The translations under genes and the position numbers were made by a program. Positions 1 through 12,282 of a stretch of DNA of 64,000 nt are shown here, in pieces (position 1 is the stretch's first letter; each line of letters opens with the position of its first letter). Source of the DNA: Hydrangea macrophylla (taxonomy: Eukaryota; Streptophyta; Magnoliopsida; Cornales; Hydrangeaceae); the NCBI GenBank assembly GCA_033977485.1, contig CM066984.1, positions 50,623,100 to 50,687,099 of the forward strand. Direction: 5' to 3'. The notes under the pieces were generated by a model. It was not told the DNA's origin. It did not search any database and saw only the letters and a list, made by a program, of their open reading frames with translations.

Positions 1-243
1 GGGACTACATCATCACAAGTGATTTAAAATACTTGAAAGACGGTTTAAAACAATGGTTATTACTTGCACTCTAAATGGTGTTAGCATTCAAAGTGGTTTT
101 CAAAAGTCATTGAAGAAAAGGCCTTAAGGCTTTAAGTTCTAAAAACTCTTGTGACAAACTGAGCTTATTGGGACAATTTGATGACAAATTTCTAAAACAA
201 AAAGTCATGGATTACTTAAAAGAATAATCTCAGGATTTAACAT

Positions 244-364
244 GTTCGATCAATCGAAGCGCTCTCGATCGATCGGACAGCGTCATCCTTCAATCGATCG
301 AAATGTCTTCGATCGCTTGACTATGGCTCTGTTCGATCGATCGAAATACCTTCGATCAATCGAG
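244..364. repeat. Palindromic word array, TTCGATCGATCGAA type
   Basis: Several imperfect copies of a palindrome built on GATCGATC (consensus TTCGATCGATCGAA) lie within about 120 bp, separated by irregular spacers. The spacing is not that of a tandem satellite. The same word recurs at 771-820 and in copia element A. Confidence 0.8.
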
Positions 365-720
365 CCCAGGTTTTCTATAGATTGCATGGCAGAGGTTGGG
401 AATCAATGTTGCATCACATATTCCCAACGCCTAAACTACGGAAACATGATTAAACTAATACAGAAAGAGTAAAACCAAACAATCATAACAACTAGAGTCA
501 TAAACAATCAAATAAACAAAAGAGAAAGTAAAACCTGGAATAAATCTGAAAATAACTTGTAATAATCTTGAAACAAACATGAATCTTGAATCTACAATGG
601 AAAAGGAGGAAGAAAACATCAAACTAAACTAATCTACTCCTAAACTAACCCTAAAACTACCCTAAACTGCTGTTCTGTGCGTTCTGGAGCGTCCTCCCTT
701 CGTCTGGTGTCAAAACGACT

Positions 721-731
721 TATATATAGGG
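721..731 (-). promoter_or_regulatory. TATA box of the LTR-like fragment
   Basis: The minus strand reads CCCTATATATA. It lies about 40 bp downstream (minus sense) of the palindromic array at 771-820, the same arrangement as in the other LTRs of this window. Confidence 0.45.
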
Positions 732-770
732 TTCCCGCAGAGTTTACGCAACTTTTGGGTGAATATAAAG

Positions 771-820
771 TTCGATCGATCGAGCTTAGTTCGATCGATC
801 GAAGGTTCGATCGATTGAAC
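771..820. repeat. Promoter-proximal palindromic word array
   Basis: Three close copies of the TTCGATCGATCGAA word; the last is degenerate (TTCGATCGATTGAA). It lies immediately upstream (minus sense) of the TATA box at 721-731. Confidence 0.8.
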
Positions 821-1244
821 TCTTAACTTCTCTGATTTTGATTGCTCTGCGCACCGATGGGAGAATGGCCATAACTTTTCACTCGGACCTCGGATTGACC
901 TCCCGTTTGCGGCCATGCGACCGTAACTCAAAGATCTACATTTTACTTCTCTGGGAAAATATTCCAAATCTGAAGTCTTCATTGTCAAAAATGGCATTTT
1001 TCCAGCTGCTTCTGTTGTTCTATCCACCAGAATCATTTTTCTTTAGCTCCACTTCATTGATTTACTTCCTAATACCTATAAAACAATGCAAAAACATATA
1101 ATTAATCATTAACACAATAAAAAGAACATTGTTATTAGAATGCACCTAACTATAGGGACTTTGGGGATAAAAGTATGCATAAAATACCACGTAATACACT
1201 AAAAATATGCACTTTTTACCACGAATCATATATCGTTATAATCA

Positions 1245-1860
1245 CATTCAGAAGTAGAGGGCGTCTCTAAACAATGACTTTCAAATGTAGAAACTGTATT
1301 CATATGATCGTTTTCAAATATTGAGGGCATCTCCAAACGATAACTCTTTAAAGGTAAAGTGAGTTTCCTTATGATGACTTTGTAGAGGGCGTCTCCTTAC
1401 GATGATTTTCTGAAGGAGAGGGCATCTCCTTATGATGACATTCTGAATTAGAGGGCATCTCCTTACGACGATTTTTGAAAGTAGAAGGCATCTCCTTACG
1501 ATGATATTCTGAAGTAGAGAGCGTCTCCATACAATTTTCTGAAGTGGAGGGTATCTCCATATGATGACTTTCTAAAGCAGAGGGCATATTCATACTATGA
1601 CTTTTCTTAAGTAGAGGGCATCTCCATACGACGAATTTTTGAAGTAGAGGGCATCTCCGTACGATGACTTTCTGAAGTAGAGGGCATCTCTATACAATGA
1701 CTTTCTGAAGTAGAGGGCATCTCCTTACGATGACTTTGTGAATAGAGGGCAACTCAATACGATGACTTTCTGATGTAAAGGGCATCTCCTTACGATGAAT
1801 TTGTGAAGTAAAGTGTGTCTCCTTACAACGACTTTCTGAAGTATGCCCTTCCTCTAGAGG
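1245..1860. repeat. 33-bp degenerate tandem repeat
   Basis: About 17-18 degenerate copies of a unit close to GAAGTAGAGGGCATCTCC followed by a TACGATGACTTTCT-like half. The usual period is 33 bp, so the minus strand stays open over 1369-1593 with an 11-residue repeat rich in Pro, Ser and Glu. Indels break the frame elsewhere. The position within the surrounding relic matches the 99-bp array of element D (LTR side of the hairpin module). Probably a retrotransposon 3'-region satellite rather than a gene. Confidence 0.75.
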
Positions 1861-3059
1861 TAATTCTGATACATGATCGTGAGATATATCCTTCCTTTGG
1901 AGGTAATTTTTACTATATCTAAAAGTTCTTTGCTGGGGAGATTCTAGGATTCTGAGATGGAAGTAAAAGGCTTCTATTCTGGAGGCTCTATTGATTCAAT
2001 CTGAGACTCATATCGGTGCTTTGACCAGCTCAAACATTCTTGCAAATACATCGGGGTTAATCTGACCCTAAACATATTGATCACGGTTTGAAGATTATAT
2101 ATTCTGATTCGTCTTCTATAAATGTTTTCTAAATAAAATTATTGAAAGACTCCAAACCCAAGTGTCCACGTTCCAGGACGGCACATAATCAGCCCAAAAT
2201 AAGGGGAGTTCGCAACAAATCATCATTTCTCGACTATTTTCAAGCAGTGTCTCCTCAATTCTTCATGTTTGGGGACTTTTCTTCAACTCTGAATGGTTTT
2301 AAACCAAGATTGAAACTCCCACGGGTCCTTTAGACCAATTCCAACAAGTTTTAAGCACTCTTAAGGCTTATACATCAAGACTGGACCAATCTAGTTTCAA
2401 AACAAAGCTAATTCTTATTCACATTGAGAGGTACTCAAAAGATATGATGATTTTGGCATGACTTTGACGTGCTTCATAAATCTTCAATCAATTTTATCAG
2501 ATATTCAAGGCACACTGATCTTGTTTTAACAACGGCTCAACTCAACATCCAAGGCCGGTCTTTTGATTAACATTTTTCTATTAATCATTCAACACCTCAT
2601 CTTGATTAGGATTAATTGATGCAATAACAGCGTTCGGAACTTCTTCTTATATCGACCTTTGGATGCTCTTAGAGTTTTACAATTTTAGATCACTTTGGAC
2701 CCACATACTCGAGATCATGACAGACTAGACGATGACCGACTAGACCACGACAGAGATTGACCGACATTGACACAGGAAGATGACATTTTTAAAGTATATG
2801 TTTAGAAGAGAACACTCGGTTTTCCTTGACTTAATGTGCGTTTGTCATATTTGACGTATCTCTTTGCTTTTCATGTGCACTTTTTATCTTAGTGCGATAA
2901 TACTCAGTTGATAAAGTAATGCTTTGAAAATATTCCATATGGATCTCAATCAATCCTTTGCGTTTTCTGAAATGTGCTTTAAATAGTGCCTTTGCTTATA
3001 GAATAAGAGAAAATTCATTTCAAATATTTTCAAAGATATACTTGATGGCTCAATATTTG
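1861..3059. other. Non-coding interval, unassigned
   Basis: AT-rich sequence without a convincing ORF, LTR end or tandem repeat. By position it should belong to the same minus-strand relic as the flanking repeats; nothing in it proves this. Confidence 0.3.
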
Positions 3060-4000
3060 CTTTTAATGTGTAAAAGGGGGTACAGGCGAATGATGTTTGC
3101 CCCTAGTTGACGGGGATGAATTGTGGTTTGGGCAAATGCAGTTTGCCCCTAGTGTGGTAGTGATATCTTGAGGCTCTTGGGCAAGCTTGAAAGTTTTACC
3201 ACTAGTTTGCAAGGTCAAGGACTGAGACCCAAGAAAGCTCGCCTACTTATCCCCAAGTGGGAATCAGGTTCAAAGTAGTTCGGATAAGTCTTGAAAAAAG
3301 GTATTTGAAGTATGGTTGAGTGTTTTAGGAGCAGTGACCAAACCAAATAGGTTGCTACGTATCCCTAAGTGGGAATCAGGTCAAGCGTAGTTCCTCGAAG
3401 ACTGAAGGTTTTGAAAGAGCAAGGATTCAAGAATTGGGGTGCTTTTCGAGCCATGTCATCCGATAGATTTTCTGTAGTAGGTCACTTGTGGTAGCATTGA
3501 AAGAAATTAAACTACCTCTCCTTTTTTTTCATATTTTTTTTTTGACGGTTGATTCTTTTCACCTTTTCACTAACTAGCCAATTTTACATTTCTCATCATA
3601 CACTATACATGTTTTCGGAACAAGATTAACCCTTCAAATCTTTGGGCTTGCGTAAAGAATTTACAAATCAAAGCTTTGGGATAATTCATGTTCCCAATTT
3701 CTCAATCTTCTGCATTCTCTTTTTTTCCTTCTCTTCGTGCTTTTCTTTTCTCTCCAAAGTTTTGACAGGCTAGGATCGGATTCTTGAAAACAACACGCAA
3801 AAATTTCTTTTTGTTTTTCATGCTCTAACTTTTGCCTCGGCGCCCTTTCGGGTTTTCATCCTAGCGAGCTTCTTTTCTTTTTTCTTTTTTATTTTTTTTT
3901 CTTTTTCTTTTGTGCTCTAACTTTTGCCTAGGTGACCTTTTGGGTTTTCATCCTAGCGAGCTTCGTTTTTCTTTTTTAAGAGAAGTAGTTTATTTGAAAT
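3060..4000 (-). repeat. Tat-type 3' module of relic G1: PPT-like motifs and two-stem hairpins
   Basis: Two copies of GTTTGCCCCTAG (3095-3106, 3141-3152), whose minus strand CTAGGGGCAAAC resembles the polypurine tract of element D. They are followed by two hairpin-forming copies of CCTACGTATCCCC...GGGAATCAGG...CGTAGTTC (3241-3282, 3354-3393). At about 3830-3965 two copies of a TTTTGCCTAGGCG...CCTAGCGAGC motif occur, as in D at 19150-19290. Order and orientation match the region downstream of pol in D and B, which assigns this relic to the same Tat-like lineage. Confidence 0.65.
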
Positions 4001-4479
4001 ATTTGGCTACCATCAAGGACAAAGTGTACATGGCTTGCAGGTTAGACAGGTTTGAATGGCCCATTTTTCTGGGCTCAGGATTTTGAAATGGGAAGATCAA
4101 GTATTTAAGCTAGTCCCGAGTTACAATCAAGTATATCTTTTCAAGATTTAAGCAAAAGCATTTCAAGATTCTTAAAGTAAGATTAATCAATTTTGAGCTT
4201 TCTTCGGTGTTAGTGCAAAATCGACTTTGATCCTTTCAGGATTCTTTTGAATACACAAAATTATCAGCAGTGGATTTTTTTTCACAATAATTAGAAAAGC
4301 CACATTTTCAACTTAGTGATTCATTCATTCATGACAAGGCGCATTAGATCAACAAAATGAAGATTTTATTTCATTACTTCGAAAGAGAAGGATTACAGTA
4401 CTCGACATAGACTCAAACACAACTTGACGATAGACAGACTCAACAACAAGACTTAAAACTGACTCGACTTGACTTGACT

Positions 4480-5518
4480 TGATCTCAAGTGGAGCGTCGC
4501 AGTGATTTACTTATTCTTCTTAGGCATCCATTCAGTTTTAACAAGTTGTTGTTCTCGAACATCATCACTTTATTATTTTCTTTAGCTTGCCATTCTCCAC
4601 CAAAGGCTCAAGCTCCTCGGTTAACCCTTCAGGCCCATACACATTGTCTTCGAGGCACCAATCATCTTCCTTGGTAGATTGTGTCCAGTTCATCTCCACA
4701 ATATCAGGAAAAATTATGTGGGACATTGGCTGCCCCAAAGTTGAGATATAAATTATTGGGTCATAGCGTACAAATCTTTTCTCAAGAGCATTGATATTAT
4801 GTGGTAGTGTGGGGGCGATGACACCATTTTCAATTAGGTTCTAAAATTCATGCTTGAGCCTCCAACATCTATATGTGCTATGCCCACGTTCTTGGTGAAA
4901 ATCGCAGTACAAATGGGTTTTGAATTTTGGCAAAAGAGGATCTGGCACTAGCCTGGGTTCCAATTTCTCTAAGTACCTTTTTCTAGCATCCTATCAAGTG
5001 CAGTGCTCAAGGATATTCCTAATTCAAAAAATTTCCTTTTCTCTCTTGACTGCCCCTAGTTCTGACTTTATCTTGCCGTGGTAGTATTTTGACATTCTTT
5101 CTAAAAAGGCTGGGAGATAATGCATTGATGCTAGCGGACTGATGATACACTGGCCTTCGATTGTTCGTGTTGTCTTTCTTGATTGTCCCATTCCTGATTG
5201 CATCTTCAACGAGTGTACCTATATCAAGCAGTTGTTCAAATGCCATGATAGACTAAAATCGGAGCTTTTTAAGATACTCAAGCTGCAAGTTCTTGATGAT
5301 CATTCGGACTTGCTCTTTCTCAGTAGGCCTACTCGTCATCTGAGCAGCCTGAGCCCTCCGAGGAGTAATGAAACCTGAAAAGGATTCCTCACACTCTTGC
5401 TTAGTGGTTTCTAGATCTCTTGTAGTAACATTGAATGACTAATTGTATGAGTATTGAGCCATAAATGTTCTAGCCAGGGTTTCCTAATCTTTAGCCAGAG
5501 CTGATTCTAAGGTCAAAT
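4480..5518 (-). pseudogene. Relic G1: gag C-terminal half (Tat-like), broken
   Basis: Read on the minus strand, fragments align with the gag of element D: a stretch containing RDLETT, a basic segment with EKEQVRM, then GTLVEDAIRNGTIKK at 5019-5246, matching GTRIEDAIREGKIKK in D. Several stops and frameshifts are present. The gene is cut at 5518 by copia element A; its N-terminal part resumes at 34919-35214 on the far side of A. Sequence running directly into the hairpin module at 3060-4000, with no trace of RT, RNase H or integrase, shows that G1 lost or never had pol. It served as a landing site for both A and B. Confidence 0.7.
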
Positions 5519-6512
5519 TGTTGGGTTTGTGCCCTCAAACCATTACTTTATGTATTAGACATTAGCATTTAATATATGGATATCCTTAAGTATGTATGTT
5601 TCTTTCATGTGATGATTGTTAATCCTTAAGTATCATAGTAAGTAATTCATGTATGTATGAGATACATATAAGTGAGATACGAATTACTATTCTTTGATAC
5701 TTAGAACAAGTCACAGTGGATGATGAGACTGGATATCTTATAAGGTTTACACTGTAGCATAATTAACTACCATTGAGTGGAGTGATGAAATACAATGACT
5801 AGAGTTTAGCTCTTAGTTAATATGCTAGTGCTTAGAGTGCATTGACGGACCTGAACTTTCCTGTTGACACTCAAGACTCTCAACAGTCGATAGGAACATA
5901 ACTTATATAAGGTATGAGTTCTCAATCTTGAGACGATTATGAACACAGACTGTGGATATGGCTGCTTTGACTTACCAATCAGTGAGGTCTATAGAAGATT
6001 AGTACTTGGGTATCTTGGGTATGTCATGTTCATAGGGTTGTGAACATATATTGTCAAGATAGAGTCTACCCTTTGATAAAGAGTAAGAGTTCCCTTAAGA
6101 ATGTCACCAAGTTGATTATTGAGAACTACAGTCTTGTTGATAAGTAGTTATTAACATATTTGGTAATCATGAGAGGTGAATGGGACTAAAGGAATACAAG
6201 AAGTAATCATGATTCAGGTTGATAGTAACAGTTATCCGACTACCTGAATATGATTATAAATGCTGATGATAGAGGGACATTAGTACACCATACAAGTCTA
6301 GTTATCGCTTCAGATATGTTCTTTTGCATTGGAGTTCATTCATCGATTTATAGTGGAGTAAACGATGACTGGCCTGTTGGTTAGTTTGCTGATCAAAGAG
6401 TTTAATCATGGCAATTAAATACTGGTCTGAGCTAACAATAAAGAGCCTAGGAGGTCCCATTCTTAGCTCTGCTAGGATACTTGGAAAGGCATTTGAGGAT
6501 CTTGTCAAGGCA

Positions 6513-6616
6513 GGTTCGATCGATCGATCGAAGTTGGTTCGATCGATCGAAGTTATGGCATGTTCGATCGCTTTAACGTGGTATGATCGATCGGTGACGA
6601 TTCGATCGGTCAAACG
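6513..6616. repeat. Promoter-proximal palindromic array in A 5' LTR
   Basis: Five to six words of the TTCGATCGATCGAA type in about 100 bp, ending about 20 bp before the TATA box. Copies vary at single positions (for example TTCGATCGGTCAAA). The equivalent array in the 3' LTR is at 34411-34523. Confidence 0.85.
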
Positions 6617-6636
6617 TTAGGTCAGTTCTGGGAATC

Positions 6637-6644
6637 TATAAATA
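6637..6644 (+). promoter_or_regulatory. Element A TATA box
   Basis: TATAAATA in the context TCTATAAATAG, conserved in the 3' LTR at 34545-34552. Transcription should start some 25-35 bp downstream. Confidence 0.65.
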
Positions 6645-7004
6645 GAGCAGCTGTGTTCTGGAAAAGGAGTTCATTGTTTTTATTAACCAGAAGCTGCAGA
6701 TACAATTTTAGAGTCCCAAACCTTCTCCTTCCTCTCTATTAGAGATCCCACCATCTCTAGTCTCTCCGGGAAGCATCCGCAGGAGACATAAGGGTGAAGA
6801 CAACCTGGTGGAGGCTGCTGCATCGCCAAGGAAGAAGAAAATCATAATTGGGTTCAAGACCTGAGGTATATTTCTTGTTCCTGCTGGTTAGTACGCATCT
6901 ATAGAATTGACAAGTAGTAGATCCTGGGCTACCAATAAGTTTTCGCAACTAAATACTTCCAATGTACGTTTAAAATTAATTTTTAAACCTATTTTTCCTT
7001 CAAT

Positions 7005-7017
7005 TGGTATCCGAGCC
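7005..7017 (+). other. Element A primer binding site
   Basis: TGGTATCCGAGCC, one base different from the usual plant initiator Met-tRNA site TGGTATCAGAGCC, two bases after the LTR end. Confidence 0.85.
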
Positions 7018-7169
7018 ACGCTTATTTGGATCTATAGATGCGTTTTGGAACACTAGTTTTGATTTGCATGTCATTTTTAGAATCGTTTTAAAACTACATC
7101 ATCACAGATCTGTTTCTGCAGTAATATCGCAGCAGAATACAAACTGTGATAGTATTGGATGCAAGGTGA

Positions 7170-7309
7170 GTTCAATCGATCGAATAGTCTCGATTGATTG
7201 AAACCCGTTTGTTCTTAAGCGATCGAACTAGATTCGATCGATCGAACTAGATTCGATCGATCGAACGTTGGTTCTGTTCGATCGATCGAATGGTGTTCGA
7301 TCGATCGAG
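7170..7309. repeat. Leader palindromic array 1 of element A
   Basis: Six to seven copies of TTCGATCGATCGAA-type words just downstream of the primer site. It is the same word as in the LTR promoter array of this element, though in transcribed leader DNA outside the LTR. Confidence 0.85.
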
Positions 7310-7423
7310 AATGCTTCTCTGTCCAGGTGTACTTTTCACAGATTCAACTTTTTTTTTAAATTATACGTTTTAAATTTTTTAATATTCTATAATTTTTTTT
7401 CAAATCATTCTGTGAAATTTAAT

Positions 7424-7494
7424 AGTTCAATCGATTGAACAATGTTCAATCGATCGAAGGTTCGATCGATCGTACCCTTGTCGATCGATCGAAG
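7424..7494. repeat. Leader palindromic array 2 of element A
   Basis: Four more copies (TTCAATCGATTGAA, TTCAATCGATCGAA and two close variants) after a T-rich spacer. The remaining leader to 8666 is AT-rich and shows no other feature. Confidence 0.8.
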
Positions 7495-8666
7495 TGTGAC
7501 AGAGAACTGAGATGCTATTTTATGTTCTAAATTAGTATATAAAGAGTTTACATACTATGTTCCAATAGTAGTATATATATATTTGTTATATATGCGTGGA
7601 TGTGTGTACGACTAACCTTCTTGCAGCAAGATTAGTCCGATATCTTCCATGGCACCAAGTCTTTTAAATTCTAATTTTTGAATGTTGAGAATGGTGGATG
7701 ATTGTATTTACTTTGGTTTGGTTTTAAGGTATGTGTAAAGGGCGCTGTGACTTCAATCATACGAAAAGGAAAGTCGCACCGGTTTCCCTAGCCTTTTTTT
7801 ATTTTATTTTATTATTGTAATTCCCTTTTCTAGATAAATTGTAAGCTTCGAAAGAAGCATAGGACCAATGTAATAGAATTAGAATATACATGAAGACAGA
7901 GGAGCAAGTCGTTGTCCATGAAGATGGAGCTGCAGGCGATTAAATCAAGGAGGAGGTTCTATGAAGATAGTGCCATGGGAGATAGAGGCATCGTTTGGAT
8001 GATTTAATTTCATTTTAGTTTTTTGTTTTATGTGCTTTGTTTGTGATTGGCATTTATTGTATTATTACAACTTGCATGCACGTAAAACAAGTTTTCTAAA
8101 ATAAAATTCAAAAACTGTTTTCAAGATATTAGTAAACATTGGATGTTTATGGGTAATGTGGAAACAATTTTTTCCAAAAGCAAAATCCATATTTACTAAA
8201 TCTAGTGGGAGAGGGTCTTATTAGTACATCCATGATCTTCCATTAACGGTTCATTATAAGATGAGTAGTGCATTCTATGTCACCTTGCCAGGGGTGATCA
8301 TTCCAAACGGAGAGTACACTACTCATTGGTTAGTAGATGTGAACTTCCTATGGATAGGATCAATCAGACGTGTTAGAGGGTGACCACCACACGAAGGCGC
8401 TACTTGAAGCGGTTGTGATTGGATCCTAGTTAATGGTACACACTAGCTAAGCTATGGATAACGGATCCCACATGGGACATTATTCAGAAACATAGAGATA
8501 AAAAAAGGTTTTAGAGTCATAACTTATTTTGCAAGAGTTGCGTAGCGGACAAGGTATGATTAATCGAAAGATCGAGTATTGACCGCCAAACGGATTCTTT
8601 TATTTCAAACTGTCAAAATCTGATATCTATATTTATTTTGTCTTTTGATTTTTTCAGTAAATCATA

Positions 8667-9500
8667 ATGTCTGGATCTACATTTAGTCCACTTGCCACCA
8701 TAACTACACATAATGGAAACGAATGGAAATAACTACACAGAATAGAAACGAAACCTTGACATCGTTTTAACTGTGGAGGATCACATATATGTCCTCACCA
8801 CCCCATACCCCAAAGAACCCGCGGTAAATGCTTTGGCAGCTGCCAAATGCAAGTTCAATAAATGGAAGAAGTTAAATTGAATGGCTCGTTGCTACATTCT
8901 GGCCTCAATGGCTGGTATGTTGCAACACCAATTCCAGTCAAATAATTCTTCTAGTGACATTATCGAATCCCTGAAAAAGATATTTGGGGAGCATGGCAGG
9001 CCTGCCAGGCAGGTAGCTACGCAGAAGATAATGAGTACAAAGATGTCGGAAGGGACTCCAGTCAAAGAACATGTTTTAAAAATGATTGGTTATTTAAATA
9101 AGTTAGAGACCCTAGGTGCCAACATCGATGCACAGACCCAAGTTGATATGATCCTCAATATGCTATCACCATAATTCGCTCAATTTAAACTGAATTACAA
9201 CATGAATAATATTGATTTTTCAATGAGTGAATTAATGAGTTCTTTACTGGCAACGGAAGGGGTGATCAAACCTGGGGGCAACGTTCTGAACGTTGAGAAA
9301 AGCTTTTCTTCTTCCCGATCTACACCGAAAGGTAAAAAAGGAAAGAAGAAGGCTGGCACTGGTGGCTCAAGTGTTAGACCGATCCCTAAGATTGCAAAAT
9401 CCAAGGGAAAATGTAAGGGCAAAGGGAAGGTGGGTGGCCAAGGCAAAGAAAAGTGTTTCCAATGCGGCGACAAGGGTCACTGGAACAGAAATTGTCTAGA
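8667..9500 (+). pseudogene. Element A gag, broken
   Basis: The likely start is the ATG at 8667. The N-terminal part (to about 8880) needs frame changes and has stops. From 8881 the frame is clear: a copia gag core with CYILASMAGMLQHQFQ, a helical gag segment, a TAA at 9172-9174 in a position where Gln (CAA) is plausible, then a Lys-rich segment and a CCHC zinc knuckle CFQCGDKGHWNRNC at 9454-9495, the nucleic-acid-binding nucleocapsid motif. The product would form the virus-like particle. It cannot be made intact from this copy. Confidence 0.8.
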
Positions 9501-9559
9501 ATTCTTAGCTATGAGAGTTCAAGGTATGATTCAATCACATGTGATTGAAGTAAGTTTTA

Positions 9560-9853
9560 TAACGGATACTTCAAACACTTGGTGCATTGATTCTAGTACG
9601 ACTAAACATATCTGTAATTCATTGAAAGGGTTCAGATCAACTAGGAGGTGTAGTGATGGGGAGATCGTACTAACTCTAGGTTCTAGCGTAACCGTATCTG
9701 CGATTGCTATAGGAGTCTTAGTTTTAGAATTTCTAGACAATAAAGTTTTGATTTTATCAGATGTATTTTACGTCCCTTCAATTAGACGTAATTTAATTTC
9801 AATTTCTAATTTATCGAATAATGGTTATTTTTTTCATTTTGAAACTGAAGTTG
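9560..9853 (+). pseudogene. Element A protease, split by element D
   Basis: Continues the gag frame. The retropepsin region reads WCIDSSTTKHICNS; the usual copia pattern is a DSG triad, so the catalytic Asp is kept and the Gly of the active-site turn is lost. The reading continues through VFYVPSIRRNLISISNL, typical of the end of the copia protease domain. It stops at the insertion point of D (AGTTG, 9849-9853) and resumes in frame at 30593. Confidence 0.8.
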
Positions 9854-12065
9854 TGTGGATACCGGGATTCCACCTCTTTGTTATGTTTTGAAATTCGTTT
9901 GATTTTGAATCAAGGAGAGAGAAAAGGTCTGTTGAAAACAGATACAGAGTCGCTACTTGGTCTTTAAGGAACCAAGAAACCTAATTTTGACTCACCCAAA
10001 CGGATAAGGGCACCAGCCCTTCATAACCAAAGAACTTGGTTCGGGGTTTTGGTACGAGAGAGGAAGGAGCCTTTGTCGCGACTAAAACACCCTCAACTCG
10101 CCCCATCTTTCGATGGGCCTCAATTAGCATCCAAATAATCATCTTATACTAGGTATGGTTCGATAAATAATACTACGATAGTATATTACATCACATAAGA
10201 AACTTGAAATGAAAGATCTAAAGATAAGATATCATTCATAAGATCTAAGCCAAATATCACACAATGCGAAGTGAAAGATCACACAAATAAACCTAGGAAA
10301 AATCGTCTAATCATATATCAATTAATCAAGTTTTCCTAATCTAAAGGGGGACATGAATTGTTCTTGAAACAAATAAACAAAGAAATCAAAATATGCTTAA
10401 CAAGCTAGTATGATGCATGTTATTCTTTGAGAAAAGAAGATCTCTCAATCCCCGGGACGGATGAGAAAGGATGATTAGATCAAAGGGGAAGCATGAATGT
10501 GTGATCAAGTTCATTCCTTATAATCTCCTTGGATTAAGAGTTACAAAAACCCCAAATCTTGCATGAATGCAATGTATGTATCTAAAATGTGCAAAGGTTG
10601 TAGTGTGTTTTGTGTACATGGATTTCTAGAATGACTTAGAAGTCTAAAATGTGTATGAATGAATGAATGAAATTAACATGGGATGTGTACAAATGTAGTA
10701 TGAACTACTTCATAAGATATGAACTAATTTGGAATGCATATAAGCATCAAATCAAAGAATGCAAGTTAAAGTATACTTGCTGTGAATAGTGGACAGAATA
10801 GTAGCATGATTTTTTGCAATTTGAAAAGAGGGGTTAGGAATGTTTTCAATGCATGATTTTGTATGGAGATGTTCCTTATTGTGTCTAGAACACAACCCAA
10901 AAGGCCAATCTTGAATAGCTATCACAGATTGAGAGAAATCATATAAACAACAGAGGTCACTCAGAAACAGAGTTCGTACTGTCGACTGAAATGTTGAAAA
11001 ATCTTAGAAAATGCAAAACGAATGATCTAGAGGCCCATTTTATACAGAAAGTTTCCGAAGACATGGAATTTTAAGGGAAAATAAGTTAGGACCACCCCTT
11101 TTGGAAAAGTTTTCTGGAAAAGAGGTCGTAAGTTGACCTAGCTGCTGTGACAGCAAAAACAGAATGTTTGGAAGGAATGTTGGGACCCAAATGGACCATT
11201 TCCAAGTACTTCCAAGTCAAACCAAAAATCATGGGTGTTCTCCAATGAGTTAGGAAGACTTTATAAGTGGCCTTGTATCCATATGTTGAGTATTGAGTTC
11301 TAGAAAAATCTTTGAACTCAACTCACTCACTGTTTTGACTCATTGTTTTGAAGATTTTGGAGAAAACAAAGTTTTGTTTCTTGAAACCAAATGAGAGGGA
11401 TTGAGAGGGGTTTTGAATTAGATGTTTTGAAAACATATTTTCAACACTCAATAAGGATCATAGCCACTTAGAATACCTACATCAAACTCATCATTTAAGA
11501 ACCTCCAAGATTGTTGGAGAGATTTATTTTATTTTTGAACATAACTTCAATACATTCTAAGAATACCTTGGAAGTATTGAGGTTATGATCATCATCTATC
11601 AAACATGTTTTTGAGGTCAAGAGCTACTATCCATAAGGATTCACTCACCCCAAACTTCATGTCATCACTTAGATGATGATGAACTAGTAAGTAAATAAAG
11701 AAAATAAAAAGAAATGGGATAAGAAGAGATGAACAATAAATAAACAAGCAAGTAGATGATAATCAATAGATGATATTCATGAAGCATGAGACTTGTAGAT
11801 TGGTGTATCACTCATATGTAATGACACTAGACATGGAAGAAGCTTCCACTCTCTTGAATGCTCACTAAAATGGTGGTTGGGAGTATTGAATGTTGAAGTA
11901 AATGGAAGTAATGAAGTAAAAACAAAGTTAGAACTCACTTTTGTTTTTGAAAATCAAAGAAGAAAGCTTCTTTTCTCTCTACTCTAACCTTATCTCTACA
12001 ACTTTCTCTCCCAAACTTTTCCAAAACTCACATTTGACTCTCCTAAAATGAGAAGTAATGGGGTG

Positions 12066-12075
12066 TTTATATAGG
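12066..12075 (-). promoter_or_regulatory. Element D LTR TATA box (left copy)
   Basis: The minus strand reads CCTATATAAACACC. The palindromic GCCGCGGCGGC array lies about 145 bp upstream in minus sense. The right LTR copy is at 29562-29570. Confidence 0.6.
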
Positions 12076-12218
12076 CCAACTTGGGGTGTTTTTGAGATTT
12101 AGAAAGTACTCCCATTAGCTCCAAACATCTGAAATCATAAAACTACGTCGTTTTGGCTTTTAATTAATCAAAATGGGACCACAAAACATATTACAAAAAT
12201 GGACTGTTCTGGAGGGGA

Positions 12219-12282
12219 GTGCCGCGGCGGCACTGGGCCAGTGCCGCGGCTGTAGTGGGCCAGTGCCGCGGCGGCAGTGCTC
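12219..12282. repeat. GCCGCGGCGGCA palindromic array in D 3' LTR
   Basis: Three words of the AGTGCCGCGGCGGCACTGGG type in 64 bp. The right LTR keeps only one (29714-29732). It lies upstream of the TATA box in minus sense, as the arrays do in A, C and E. The same word occurs three times inside the element at 14905-14970. Confidence 0.85.

Larger units (their letters stand above)
1..1230 (-). mobile_element. LTR-like non-coding fragment with a minus-strand promoter
   Basis: No credible coding region is seen. The minus strand shows a TATA box (721-731), with palindromic word arrays on its upstream side (771-820) and on its downstream side (244-364). Around 690-702 the sequence CTCCCTTCGTCTGG is shared with the LTRs of Tat element D near 12284 and 29735. 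I infer that this is part of an LTR of a minus-strand Ty3/gypsy element, perhaps the 3' LTR of the relic that continues at 3060-5518. No LTR end, primer site or target duplication could be defined, so family and borders are open. Confidence 0.4.
5519..7002 (+). repeat. Element A 5' LTR
   Basis: About 1.48 kb, starting TGTTGGGTTTGTGCCC and ending TTTTTCCTTCA, followed two bases later by a Met-tRNA-type primer site. It matches 33404-34913 over its whole length with scattered substitutions and small indels. The 3' copy starts TCTTGGG, so its terminal TG is mutated. It holds a palindromic array at 6513-6616 and a TATA box at 6637-6644. Confidence 0.92.

Noticed and set aside
1245..1860. Possible CRISPR-like repeat array
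   Set aside because: Direct 33-bp tandem repeat without unique spacers, in plant repeat DNA.
7005..7017. tRNA-like matches at the primer sites (also 27330, 37984, 52741, 60073)
   Set aside because: Short complements of tRNA 3' ends placed next to LTRs; no cloverleaf, so not tRNA genes.
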